Origin: Methylophilaceae bacterium
Lineage (GTDB): Bacteria > Pseudomonadota > Gammaproteobacteria > Burkholderiales > Methylophilaceae
DNA length: 17,386 bases
Reading direction: 5' to 3'
Assembly (NCBI GenBank): GCA_006844635.1
Contig: SPJO01000060.1
Coordinates: forward strand, 1 to 17,386
Within the stretch, counting starts at the first letter, position 1, and every line of letters starts with the position of its first letter. Below are positions 7,491 through 14,461 of this stretch, in pieces. Under the pieces are notes generated by a model. The model did no database searches. It saw only the letters and a program-made list of their open reading frames with translations, and was not told where the DNA came from. The translations under genes were made by a program, and so were the position numbers.

Positions 7491-7856
7491 CTAGACAGAA
7501 AATGATGAGCCACAGCCACAGGTTGTTTCAGCATTCGGGTTTCTAATCACGAATTGAGAACCCTGCAGGCTATCTTGATAATCAATCTCTGCATTCATTA
7601 AGTACTGCAAGCTCATTGGATCAATTAACAGCGTCACGCCATCTTTATCTACTTGCGTGTCATCTTCATTGACTTCTTCCTCGAAAGTAAAGCCGTACTG
7701 AAAACCAGAACAACCGCCGCCACTGACAAACACACGTAGTTTTAGGTCCGGTGAACCCTCTTCTTCAATCAACTCTTTTACTTTATTTGCCGCATTATCC
7801 GTAAAAACCAACGGGGTAGGCATTTCTAAATCAACTGTTTCAGTTGCTGTACTCAT
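7491..7856 (-). CDS. erpA: Iron-sulfur cluster insertion protein ErpA
   Basis: A 121-residue A-type Fe-S carrier that delivers clusters to apo-enzymes. The three cluster-binding cysteines are present: C49 in GGGCSGFQYGF and C113/C115 in TCGCGSSF at the C-terminus. The acidic N-terminal half and the stretch LKLRVFVSGGGCSG favour ErpA over IscA. The frame is open to 7907, but the start at 7856 is chosen because AAGGAG stands 5 nt upstream and because family members begin here. It is the last gene of the minus-strand run, 72 bp after the bactofilin gene. Confidence 0.96.
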   Translation of the reverse strand: MSTATETVDLEMPTPLVFTDNAANKVKELIEEEGSPDLKLRVFVSGGGCSGFQYGFTFEEEVNEDDTQVDKDGVTLLIDPMSLQYLMNAEIDYQDSLQGSQFVIRNPNAETTCGCGSSFSV

Positions 7857-7928
7857 GATAACTCCTTCAACTCTATTGGGCCTATCGCAAGGCCACTCAA
7901 CTTTCAATATTCGTTATTTAATATGACA

Positions 7929-8312
7929 TTAAACAATGTCATCAGTTGCATTCTCTTCGGTATGCACCAGTTTCCCATCAATGACAGCACCCATGTGCAT
8001 CTCCAGCGATTTATAATGCAAGTCCCCTGTAATACGCGCTTTTGTTTGCAGCTCAATAAACTGCCTGGCTGTCACTGGCCCAACCACTGTGCCATCCAAT
8101 ACAATCTTGGTCGTGTTCACCGCACCTTCAATGCGGCCGTTTTCACTCAGAATAATTGTACTCTCAGTCCCACCTTGCTCTTGCACATTGCCTTGTATCG
8201 TACCATCTACACGCAATACGCCACTAAAAACAATGTCGCCTGTTAAAACAGCATCCTCACCGATCCATGTATCAATACTGCCACTTATCTTATTTGCCTT
8301 TTTACCAAACAT
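7929..8312 (-). CDS. Bactofilin (polymer-forming cytoskeletal protein)
   Basis: A 127-residue protein with the bactofilin (DUF583) core. After MFGKK it has a repeated short-strand pattern with alternating hydrophobics and glycines (DAVLTGDIVFSGVLRVDG, GRIEGAV, GTVVGPV, ARITGDL, GAVIDGKLV). This pattern forms the right-handed beta-helix that polymerises end to end without nucleotide. Members bind the inner membrane or scaffold wall enzymes. The start at 8312 has AGGA 6 nt upstream; a TTG eight codons earlier is less likely. It lies 34 bp after the DUF6776-like gene. The role in this organism is unknown. Confidence 0.92.
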   Translation of the reverse strand: MFGKKANKISGSIDTWIGEDAVLTGDIVFSGVLRVDGTIQGNVQEQGGTESTIILSENGRIEGAVNTTKIVLDGTVVGPVTARQFIELQTKARITGDLHYKSLEMHMGAVIDGKLVHTEENATDDIV

Positions 8313-8346
8313 TTCAGTTCCTAACCTTCTTTCCAAGAATAAATGC

Positions 8347-8715
8347 TTAACGCGTTTTCTTATTAAGCATTTTTTTATAAAACAGCAAATCTTCCTTCAC
8401 TTTAAGGCTCTCATCTTGAACTTTTGCGAGGTCTTTTGCAAGATTATTATTGGTTGCTAATTCTATTTGTAACTCACGCTGCGCTTCAACCAGCTTAAAC
8501 TCGAGCATTTTATTCTCATGCTTGATCTCTTCAAGCTGACTACTGACCGCTTCATAATCACTGCTACGCAGCATCACATAGGCCAAGCCAAACCCGATAC
8601 CGATGCATAGCAATCCAATCAATAATCGATAATACCATGGCCTATCCGCTTTGACGGCAACACGCCTTGCGGTATACCCATAATGCTTACGGACTCTTCG
8701 TTCAATTCTTCTCAT
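8347..8715 (-). CDS. Small membrane protein with coiled coil, DUF6776-like
   Basis: A 122-residue protein with a strongly basic N-terminus (MRRIERRVRKHYGYTARR), one transmembrane helix at about 29-47, and a long charged heptad-type region (about 52-113) that should form a coiled coil. The inside-positive rule places the N-terminus in the cytoplasm and the coiled coil in the periplasm. I associate it with the DUF6776 family from its neighbourhood and build, with moderate certainty; no function is known to me. It sits between argC (18 bp away) and the bactofilin gene, so cotranscription is likely. A 10-bp inverted repeat spans its stop codon. Confidence 0.75.
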   Translation of the reverse strand: MRRIERRVRKHYGYTARRVAVKADRPWYYRLLIGLLCIGIGFGLAYVMLRSSDYEAVSSQLEEIKHENKMLEFKLVEAQRELQIELATNNNLAKDLAKVQDESLKVKEDLLFYKKMLNKKTR

Positions 8716-8733
8716 TAGCTAGCGGCCTATCTC

Positions 8734-9783
8734 CTATGGCATTAACGGTACAACACCTAAACCCTGTTGCTCTTCTAGCCCAAACATAATATTCATATTT
8801 TGCACGGCCTGACCTGCAGCACCTTTTACCAAGTTATCTTGCACAACAACAACGGTTAAATAACCATTTGCCTGCGGCTGCAAAGCTATCCGCAAGTGGT
8901 TTGAACCTCTTACTGAACGCGTTTCTGGCAGGCTACCTTTTGGCAACACATCAACGAAACCTTCATGTTCATACCGTTGCGCGTAAACAGACTGCAAGTC
9001 TACCGCTTTAGCATCGTCTGTCAATTTCACATACAGTGTTGTCAACATCCCCCGAATCATCGGCACCAAATGCGGTGTGAAGATAAATTGCAAATCAGCG
9101 CTTGCCAGCTGTTTCAGTTGCGCCTCGATTTCCGGATGATGGCGATGGCCAGACACGCCATATGCTTTCATATTATCGCTCGCCTCTGAAAACAAGGTCG
9201 GTACTGCCGCCTTTCTACCTGCACCAGAAACACCTGATTTTGCATCCGCAATAATTGGCGCTGTGTAATCAATATATGCATGCTCCAATAAAGGCAAGAG
9301 ACCCAACAACACAGTCGTCGGGTAACAGCCCGGGTTTGCTATGACATTGGCTTTTTTGATTTGTTCGCGGTTAAGCTCAGCAATGCCGTAAACGGATGCT
9401 TGCAAAACATCCGGACAGCTATGCGGCATGTTGTACCACTGCTCAAATACCGCCGAGTCTTGCAATCTAAAGTCCGCGGCTAAATCGATGACCTTGGTAT
9501 TCGATGCAAGCAGCGCTGGCGCTTGACGCATTGCAACCCCATGCGGTGTCGCAAAGAACACAACGTCACATGCTGACAAGTCAGCATTTTCTGGATTGCT
9601 AAAAGACACATCAACATAACCGCGCAAGCTAGGGAATAGTTCAGCAACGGCCAAACCCGCCTCACCTCTTGAGGTGACAGCAGCAATCTCGACATCAGGG
9701 TGCGTCGCTAATAGGCGTAACAGCTCTACACCGGTATAGCCTGTGCCTCCCACAATACCTACTTTTAACTTTTGATTTTCCAT
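8734..9783 (-). CDS. argC: N-acetyl-gamma-glutamyl-phosphate reductase
   Basis: A 349-residue NADPH-dependent enzyme for the third step of arginine synthesis, making N-acetylglutamate semialdehyde from the acyl phosphate. It has an N-terminal Rossmann fold with GxxGxTG (GIVGGTGYTG, about 9-18), the active-site cysteine C153 in NPGCYPT, the loop SGVSGAGR (about 183-190) and the catalytic-histidine region SGHRHHPE (about 211-218). The length is that of the type 1 family. It is separated from rpsI by a terminator; a TATACT (9796-9801) just upstream may supply a weak own promoter, although the leader would be very short. Confidence 0.98.
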   Translation of the reverse strand: MENQKLKVGIVGGTGYTGVELLRLLATHPDVEIAAVTSRGEAGLAVAELFPSLRGYVDVSFSNPENADLSACDVVFFATPHGVAMRQAPALLASNTKVIDLAADFRLQDSAVFEQWYNMPHSCPDVLQASVYGIAELNREQIKKANVIANPGCYPTTVLLGLLPLLEHAYIDYTAPIIADAKSGVSGAGRKAAVPTLFSEASDNMKAYGVSGHRHHPEIEAQLKQLASADLQFIFTPHLVPMIRGMLTTLYVKLTDDAKAVDLQSVYAQRYEHEGFVDVLPKGSLPETRSVRGSNHLRIALQPQANGYLTVVVVQDNLVKGAAGQAVQNMNIMFGLEEQQGLGVVPLMP

Positions 9784-9809
9784 CGTTATCTACCCAGTAT
9801 ACCTGAAAC

Positions 9810-9836
9810 AAAAAAGGCCGCATCAGCGACCTTTTT
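9810..9836 (-). terminator. Rho-independent terminator of the rplM-rpsI operon
   Basis: An 11-bp stem AAAAAGGCCGC (9811-9821) / GCGACCTTTTT (9826-9836) with loop ATCA. On the minus strand the single non-Watson-Crick position becomes a G-U pair and the stem is followed by a run of six U; on the plus strand it is an A-C mismatch. It should therefore terminate mainly minus-strand transcripts coming from rpsI. Confidence 0.85.
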
Positions 9837-9876
9837 AACAAACTTGATACCCTTTGAAAAGGGAAAAAGTATCTGC

Positions 9877-10269
9877 TTATCGTTTAGAGAACTGCTTACG
9901 ACGACGCGCTTTACGGAAGCCAACTTTTTTACGTTCCACTTCACGTGCATCACGTGTCACGAAACCAGCTTTTGATAAGTCGCTTTTTAAGCCTGCATCA
10001 TAATCAATCAATGCACGTGTAATGCCGTGACGCACAGCACCAGCTTGGCCTGACTCACCGCCACCGATAACATTAATTTTAATGTCAAAGCTAGACAAAT
10101 TTTCTGTTAAGTCTAGTGGTTGACGTAGAATCATGCGTGATGTCTCACGTGAAAAATATTCATCAGCAGGTTTATCATTGACAACGATATTACCTTTACC
10201 TGATTTCAAAAATACGCGCGCTACTGAGCTTTTGCGACGTCCTGTACCGTAATTATATTTACCAATCAT
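9877..10269 (-). CDS. rpsI: 30S ribosomal protein S9
   Basis: A 130-residue ribosomal protein. The start MIGKYNYGTGRRKSSVARV, the central GGGESGQAGAVRHGI, and the basic tail ending in KARRRKQFSKR are all family hallmarks. The C-terminal SKR reaches the P-site tRNA in the 30S subunit. It follows rplM by 10 bp in the conserved rplM-rpsI operon and is followed by a terminator. Confidence 0.99.
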   Translation of the reverse strand: MIGKYNYGTGRRKSSVARVFLKSGKGNIVVNDKPADEYFSRETSRMILRQPLDLTENLSSFDIKINVIGGGESGQAGAVRHGITRALIDYDAGLKSDLSKAGFVTRDAREVERKKVGFRKARRRKQFSKR

Positions 10270-10279
10270 TCTTTTTACC

Positions 10280-10708
10280 TTAGATAGTCAACGCTTGTGG
10301 TTGTTGTGCAGTATGGTCATGCTGGTCACCAGCATAAACTTTTAGTTTTTTAATCATTGCATAGCCCAAAGGACCTTTTGGCAACATGCCTTTTACTGCT
10401 TTTTCTAGTGCACGGCCTGGAAAACGGTCTTGCATTTTGTTAAAAGTCGTTGTTGACAAGCCACCTGGGTAGCCTGAATGCGTGTGGTATTCTTTATCTG
10501 TACCTTTTGCACCAGTTACTTTTAACTTATCAGCATTGATAACAACAATGTAATCACCTGTATCAACGTGAGGTGTATAGATGGTTTTATGCTTACCGCG
10601 CAAACGGTGTGCACAAGCACTTGCTAGACGACCTAAAACAAGATCAGTTGCGTCAATAACGAACCAATCACGCTTTACTTCTTGTGGTTTTGCTGAGAAC
10701 GTTTTCAT
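10280..10708 (-). CDS. rplM: 50S ribosomal protein L13
   Basis: A 142-residue ribosomal protein that assembles early on 23S rRNA. It begins MKTFSAKP, followed by WFVIDATDLVLGRLAS, and contains the family block HTHSGYPGGL and the MLPKGPLGY motif. It is the first gene of the rplM-rpsI pair and is driven by the strong promoter at 10754-10782. In E. coli L13 represses its own operon through the leader; the leader here is only about 40 nt, and I see no clear copy of that structure. Confidence 0.99.
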   Translation of the reverse strand: MKTFSAKPQEVKRDWFVIDATDLVLGRLASACAHRLRGKHKTIYTPHVDTGDYIVVINADKLKVTGAKGTDKEYHTHSGYPGGLSTTTFNKMQDRFPGRALEKAVKGMLPKGPLGYAMIKKLKVYAGDQHDHTAQQPQALTI

Positions 10709-10753
10709 AATATTACGACCAATTTATATAGCTTATTAAAATCAAGAGGGCGG

Positions 10754-10782
10754 ATTATATGCTTTTGAATACACCTAGTCAA
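10754..10782 (-). promoter_or_regulatory. Sigma-70 promoter of rplM-rpsI
   Basis: Minus strand: TTGACT (10777-10782), 17-bp spacer, TATAAT (10754-10759), with the start near 10747. The following bases CCGCCC form a GC-rich discriminator, as expected for a ribosomal operon under stringent control. Confidence 0.85.
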
Positions 10783-10813
10783 TCAAATTCATGAGTAAAA
10801 GTGTATTAATTCG

Positions 10814-10852
10814 TTAAACTATCGAAATGCATCCTTTATACTTATAGTTTAA
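10814..10852. repeat. Inverted repeat TTAAACTAT / ATAGTTTAA, candidate regulator site
   Basis: Perfect 9-bp arms at 10814-10822 and 10844-10852. Their centres are 30 bp apart, close to three helical turns. The repeat lies about 75-113 bp upstream of the predicted sigma-54 start at about 10927, the usual range for enhancer-binding proteins. A further ATAGTT half-copy occurs at 10896-10901, at the edge of the -24 element. The repeat is seen directly; protein binding is inferred. Confidence 0.5.
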
Positions 10853-10897
10853 TAGCATCTATACCAAAAGTATTTTAATAAACAGAAAATAAAGGAT
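10831..10897. repeat. Inverted repeat ATCCTTTAT / ATAAAGGAT
   Basis: Perfect 9-bp arms at 10831-10839 and 10889-10897, interleaved with the TTAAACTAT repeat. The right arm ends three bases before the sigma-54 element. The region is A/T-rich, so chance occurrence is possible; the two central CC/GG pairs make it somewhat less likely. Confidence 0.35.
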
Positions 10898-10899
10898 AG

Positions 10900-10916
10900 T
10901 TGGCACACGAATTGCT
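10900..10916 (+). promoter_or_regulatory. Sigma-54 (RpoN) promoter ahead of the FimV-like gene
   Basis: Reads TTGGCAC-ACGAA-TTGCT. The consensus is YTGGCACG-N4-TTGCW; all bases match except the A after GGCAC. GG (10902-10903) and GC (10914-10915) have the required 10-bp gap. Transcription should start near 10927, about 70-85 nt before the gene. Sigma-54 control would make expression depend on an ATP-driven activator; type IV pilus genes in several Proteobacteria are controlled in this way by PilR. Confidence 0.75.
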
Positions 10917-11011
10917 TAAATTCAATTAACTAACAATTCTACACGATGCGATGAATATGCTTGTATAGAAAATAATAATAAGAAAATTGCTAAATTGAAA
11001 TGAGAATAGAT

Positions 11012-12922
11012 ATGAGTAACTACAAACTAAAACATGCTGTGACAGCCGCGCTTGGTTTAATTGCCATTGGCTTTCAACCGTCATCGTTTGCCATTGGCTT
11101 GAGTGACATTCAAGTTAAGTCTCACTTAGGTGAGCCCTTCAAAGCAAACATCAATGTATTAGGTGCTAGCGACCTGAAAAGCCCGTCCTGCTTGACGCTT
11201 GGCGGCAATAGCGACTTAAGTCATGTTAACTTTAGACTCGGAAAAGTCGTTAATGGCAATGCTGCGCTAACCATGACAACGAACAAAATCGTTAATGAGC
11301 CTATTTTAAATCTTTCAGTTATCGCTGGTTGCGAAAGTGCAATTACGCGTGATTACGTTATCCTACTAGACCCACCAACAGGGTTAACGAGTAGTGCCAC
11401 AAACGTTAGCGGTGTACAAGTGACTGCATTGAATGACGTTCCTACTGTTGAAAAAGTCGACAATGCTGCCAAAAGCTCTACAACACAAACAAACCAAACA
11501 ACACCGGCTGTAGCGCCAAAAGCCAAAAAGAAGGCTCGTAAGGCCAAGAAGGCAACCACCAAAAACAAGGTAGCAACGAAGCAGCAGGTTAAAAAAGCAA
11601 ACGGTGCAACACAATTAAGCCGCCCTAGCGTAGCAAAAGAAGCACCTAAACAAGCACAAGCGCGCCTTTCAATTTCTAGCGGCTACCCTGCGCCATATGC
11701 AAGCACCTCAGGCTTACAGTTAGACAAACAGTTAACGTTTACGCCTGATCCGAATGCGGTGATTGATAGTGAAGCGATTGCAATTGAAGATGAAGTCACC
11801 GTCATGAATAATCGTTTGACACATTTACAAGCACAAATTACAGCGCTGCAAGCACAAAATGCCAAGCTGAAAAAAGAAAATAAACAGCAATCACAAGCAT
11901 TGACGCAAGCACAGGCTTCTCAATCAAGTGCATCTAGCGTGTTGTCATTTTTAGGTGCAGGTTTATTACTATTATTAGCCGGCTATGCTGGCTACCAATG
12001 GTACCGTCGTCGCCAAACGTTTATCCAGGAGCATCAAACCAATGCTATTTGGGTAAACAGTGCTAAAGATGAAGATAGTATGTCTGCAGAAGCGGCCCAA
12101 GAAACGGTAACGGCTGCAAAAGCAGAGGATATTTTTGAAGATGTTGATTTCGGCATCAGTAATACTGACAAAAACGTGCAAGCTAGTGTTGAAGAGAGCA
12201 GGGGTGAGGATGCCAAGGTAGCACCTGTGGATAGTATGGAAAGCACGTTTGAATCAACTAAAAACCAAGAAGATGCCATTCTGATAGAAGATGAGCAACA
12301 ATTCTCCGTGTTGGATCATGCGGATGTGTTTTTATCACATGGCCGCGCGCCATTAGCGATTCAATTATTACAGAACCACTTGTTAGAGCACCCAAAACAG
12401 TCTGTAACGATTTGGTTATTCTTGTTGGACTTATTAGCAAAGGAAAACCTAGAAGAGCTATATAAAGAAACGGCGCTCGACTGTAAGCTTCATTACAATA
12501 TTGAAATTGCTGAATACTCCACCCAAGATTCAAATAATAACGAATCATTAGAGGACTTCCCTCGGTTAGCAAAAGGGCTTGAAGATGTGTGGAATACGCC
12601 AGCCGCAGTGGTGTATTTAGATGACTTAATTTACAACAACCGTTTAGAGCCACGTGCAGGTTTGCCCAAGAATTTAATTGAAGAGCTTGTATTATTAAGA
12701 ACCATGGCACAAGAAAATGCTGAGTCAGCTGAAGTGATACGTCTAGATGAGAAAAAACTTGCCATTATTGAGCAAAAAGAAGCGCTATTAGAAAGTAAAA
12801 AAGCAGAAAAAATGAAGAAACTGGAAGATGAGGCAGAAAAAGCGCGTTTAGCACAAAAGGCTAATGATGCGCCTGACGACCCTGATGAAACAAGCTTTGA
12901 GTTTACCCTAGTTGAAAACTAA
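11012..12922 (+). CDS. FimV-like single-pass membrane protein
   Basis: A 636-residue protein. It has a signal peptide ending near SSFA (about 27), then a FimV N-terminal domain starting IGLSDIQVKSHLGEPFKA and running to about 124. A lysine/alanine-rich linker (about 160-195), a coiled coil (about 255-300), a transmembrane helix (310-331) followed by RRR, an acidic segment, and a TPR-like helical region (about 434-500) with a charged C-terminal tail complete it. FimV/HubP proteins sit at cell poles and support type IV pili. The LysM domain of Pseudomonas FimV is not visible, and the cytoplasmic part is short. ATG 11012 is preferred over 11000 because GAG stands 7 nt upstream. Confidence 0.82.
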   Translation: MSNYKLKHAVTAALGLIAIGFQPSSFAIGLSDIQVKSHLGEPFKANINVLGASDLKSPSCLTLGGNSDLSHVNFRLGKVVNGNAALTMTTNKIVNEPILNLSVIAGCESAITRDYVILLDPPTGLTSSATNVSGVQVTALNDVPTVEKVDNAAKSSTTQTNQTTPAVAPKAKKKARKAKKATTKNKVATKQQVKKANGATQLSRPSVAKEAPKQAQARLSISSGYPAPYASTSGLQLDKQLTFTPDPNAVIDSEAIAIEDEVTVMNNRLTHLQAQITALQAQNAKLKKENKQQSQALTQAQASQSSASSVLSFLGAGLLLLLAGYAGYQWYRRRQTFIQEHQTNAIWVNSAKDEDSMSAEAAQETVTAAKAEDIFEDVDFGISNTDKNVQASVEESRGEDAKVAPVDSMESTFESTKNQEDAILIEDEQQFSVLDHADVFLSHGRAPLAIQLLQNHLLEHPKQSVTIWLFLLDLLAKENLEELYKETALDCKLHYNIEIAEYSTQDSNNNESLEDFPRLAKGLEDVWNTPAAVVYLDDLIYNNRLEPRAGLPKNLIEELVLLRTMAQENAESAEVIRLDEKKLAIIEQKEALLESKKAEKMKKLEDEAEKARLAQKANDAPDDPDETSFEFTLVEN

Positions 12923-12923
12923 G

Positions 12924-13793
12924 TTAAGCATAATACTCTGCAGCTAATGCAACACAAACGGCGCATCCAATCCAATTATTCGCTATAAAAGCATTAAAAC
13001 AATTGGTTTTGATGCGCTTTTTAATCGTATGGTATTGCCACATCACCAATCCCAACACAATCGCAAGGCCAATATAGTAGTAATTACCAAAGTCATTTAA
13101 CCGCCCGACATGGGTGAGCAACCCCAACATCAATAAGTAGCAAACCACTACCGCTAACACATCATATTTGCCAAAAAACAAGGCTGATGACTTAATCCCG
13201 ATTTTAATATCATCATCACGATCTACCATCGCATATTCCGTATCATAAGCAATGGCCCAAAACATATTGGCCAACAATAGCAACCAAGCCTGTTGCGGAA
13301 TTGTGTTATGAATAGCGGCAAAAGCCATCGGGATGCCAAAGCCAAAAGCAATACCCAAGTAGGCTTGTGGGATCGCAAGAAAACGTTTGGTTAGCGGGTA
13401 AGTGATCGCCAAAAACAATGCCGCAAATGACAATATAATAGTCTTGGTATTTAAAAAGCAGACCAAGACAAATGCCGCCAAACTTAAGCCTGCTGCTAAA
13501 AAAACAGCCTCTTTAACCGTTACTTCTTGGCTCACTAACGGACGGTGTTTTGTTCGCTCAACATGGCCGTCATATTGCCGGTCAGCGATATCGTTCATCA
13601 CACAACCAGCACTCCGCATTAAAATTACGCCTGTGACAAATACCAACACGACGACCCAAGGCGGCTTGCCCTCTCCTGCAATGAGTAACGCCCACAAAGT
13701 CGGCCACATTAATAATAAAATGCCAACCGGCTTATCTAAACGCATCAAGCGTTCATAAGCATTTAACTTACTGGCAATAGTGCTTTTATTCAT
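12924..13793 (-). CDS. ubiA: 4-hydroxybenzoate polyprenyltransferase
   Basis: A 289-residue integral membrane enzyme that attaches the polyprenyl tail to 4-hydroxybenzoate in ubiquinone synthesis. Both Mg-diphosphate motifs are present: NDIADRQYD (67-75), followed by HRPL, and DTEYAMVDRDDD (about 190-201). Most of the chain is hydrophobic helices, as in the UbiA family. ATG 13793 overlaps the ubiC stop by 8 bp, so it is translationally coupled to the gene that makes its substrate. Its stop codon lies one base from that of the convergent FimV-like gene. Confidence 0.98.
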   Translation of the reverse strand: MNKSTIASKLNAYERLMRLDKPVGILLLMWPTLWALLIAGEGKPPWVVVLVFVTGVILMRSAGCVMNDIADRQYDGHVERTKHRPLVSQEVTVKEAVFLAAGLSLAAFVLVCFLNTKTIILSFAALFLAITYPLTKRFLAIPQAYLGIAFGFGIPMAFAAIHNTIPQQAWLLLLANMFWAIAYDTEYAMVDRDDDIKIGIKSSALFFGKYDVLAVVVCYLLMLGLLTHVGRLNDFGNYYYIGLAIVLGLVMWQYHTIKKRIKTNCFNAFIANNWIGCAVCVALAAEYYA

Positions 13794-14367
13794 CACAAAT
13801 TTTCGGTAAGAAGATTTCAGTCACCAGAATTTTAGCGCAATTTAAGCTAAAAATTGACCGCCTCGCCCATAGATAATTAGCAGTTTGCGGCAATTGCTTA
13901 TCCACTTGTCGGTACAATGCATGGTTTTTGCTAAGCTTTAAGTAGCTTAGTGGTGTCCGCTCAACACGTTTATTACTAAACAGTGCCGCACCAAGTGGTT
14001 TATTGCCTAAGTGACCAAGCCCCAACCATGTGCCACGCAAGCTGCCATAAGGCAAAATACTATGCGCATACACCACTGGTTGTTGATGGCCCATCAACAA
14101 CACATCTCGTACGTTTGTTGTGGTCGATAACTTCAGCTTTAATAACATGGCCTCTTCTTTTAAAGGCCTTGCGCTTTTTTGGAAGACAGGCTGCACATAA
14201 AAATCATCATAACGTGCTTGTAGCCGAGCCGTTAAGGAGCCTTCATTAACCAACCATGGATGGAGCTTTGATGCTAAGAAGGGTTTGCGCAGCCAATGAA
14301 GGCGTGATCTGGCATGATGCGGATGAATGTTCACAACACAAATTATCGCACAAACCCCCGCTACCAA
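13786..14367 (-). CDS. ubiC: Chorismate lyase
   Basis: A 193-residue enzyme that splits chorismate into 4-hydroxybenzoate and pyruvate, the first committed ubiquinone step. Similarity to UbiC is seen in WL-x4-GSLTARL (about 38-48), in the central region with VYAHSILP, in LGNKPLGAALF, and in the C-terminal TEIFLP, whose Glu is an active-site residue. No ATG fits the frame. TTG at 14367 is taken because GGTGGA stands 6 nt upstream; GTG at 14334 is the alternative and would remove 11 residues. It lies 94 bp after recG and overlaps ubiA. Confidence 0.9.
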   Translation of the reverse strand: MVAGVCAIICVVNIHPHHARSRLHWLRKPFLASKLHPWLVNEGSLTARLQARYDDFYVQPVFQKSARPLKEEAMLLKLKLSTTTNVRDVLLMGHQQPVVYAHSILPYGSLRGTWLGLGHLGNKPLGAALFSNKRVERTPLSYLKLSKNHALYRQVDKQLPQTANYLWARRSIFSLNCAKILVTEIFLPKICDE

Positions 14368-14461
14368 GATATATCCACCGAAACTGCTTGTTGTTAGAAA
14401 GCGATGCTAAATTGTGTTTGATCCTTCTACCACCAGCCTTGTGAGAAAAAAGCATTATCAA

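Noticed and set aside
7923..8460. Two overlapping plus-strand open frames over the bactofilin region
   Set aside because: The minus strand holds a clear bactofilin and a coiled-coil protein here; the plus-strand frames have no ribosome binding site or family features.
9849..9874. CCCTTT/AAAGGG hairpin after rpsI as a second terminator
   Set aside because: The loop would be only two bases and no U-run follows on the minus strand; the better terminator lies at 9810-9836.
12258..12710. 150-codon minus-strand open frame inside the FimV-like gene
   Set aside because: It is fully inside a well supported gene on the other strand, with no recognisable domain and composition expected from the complement.
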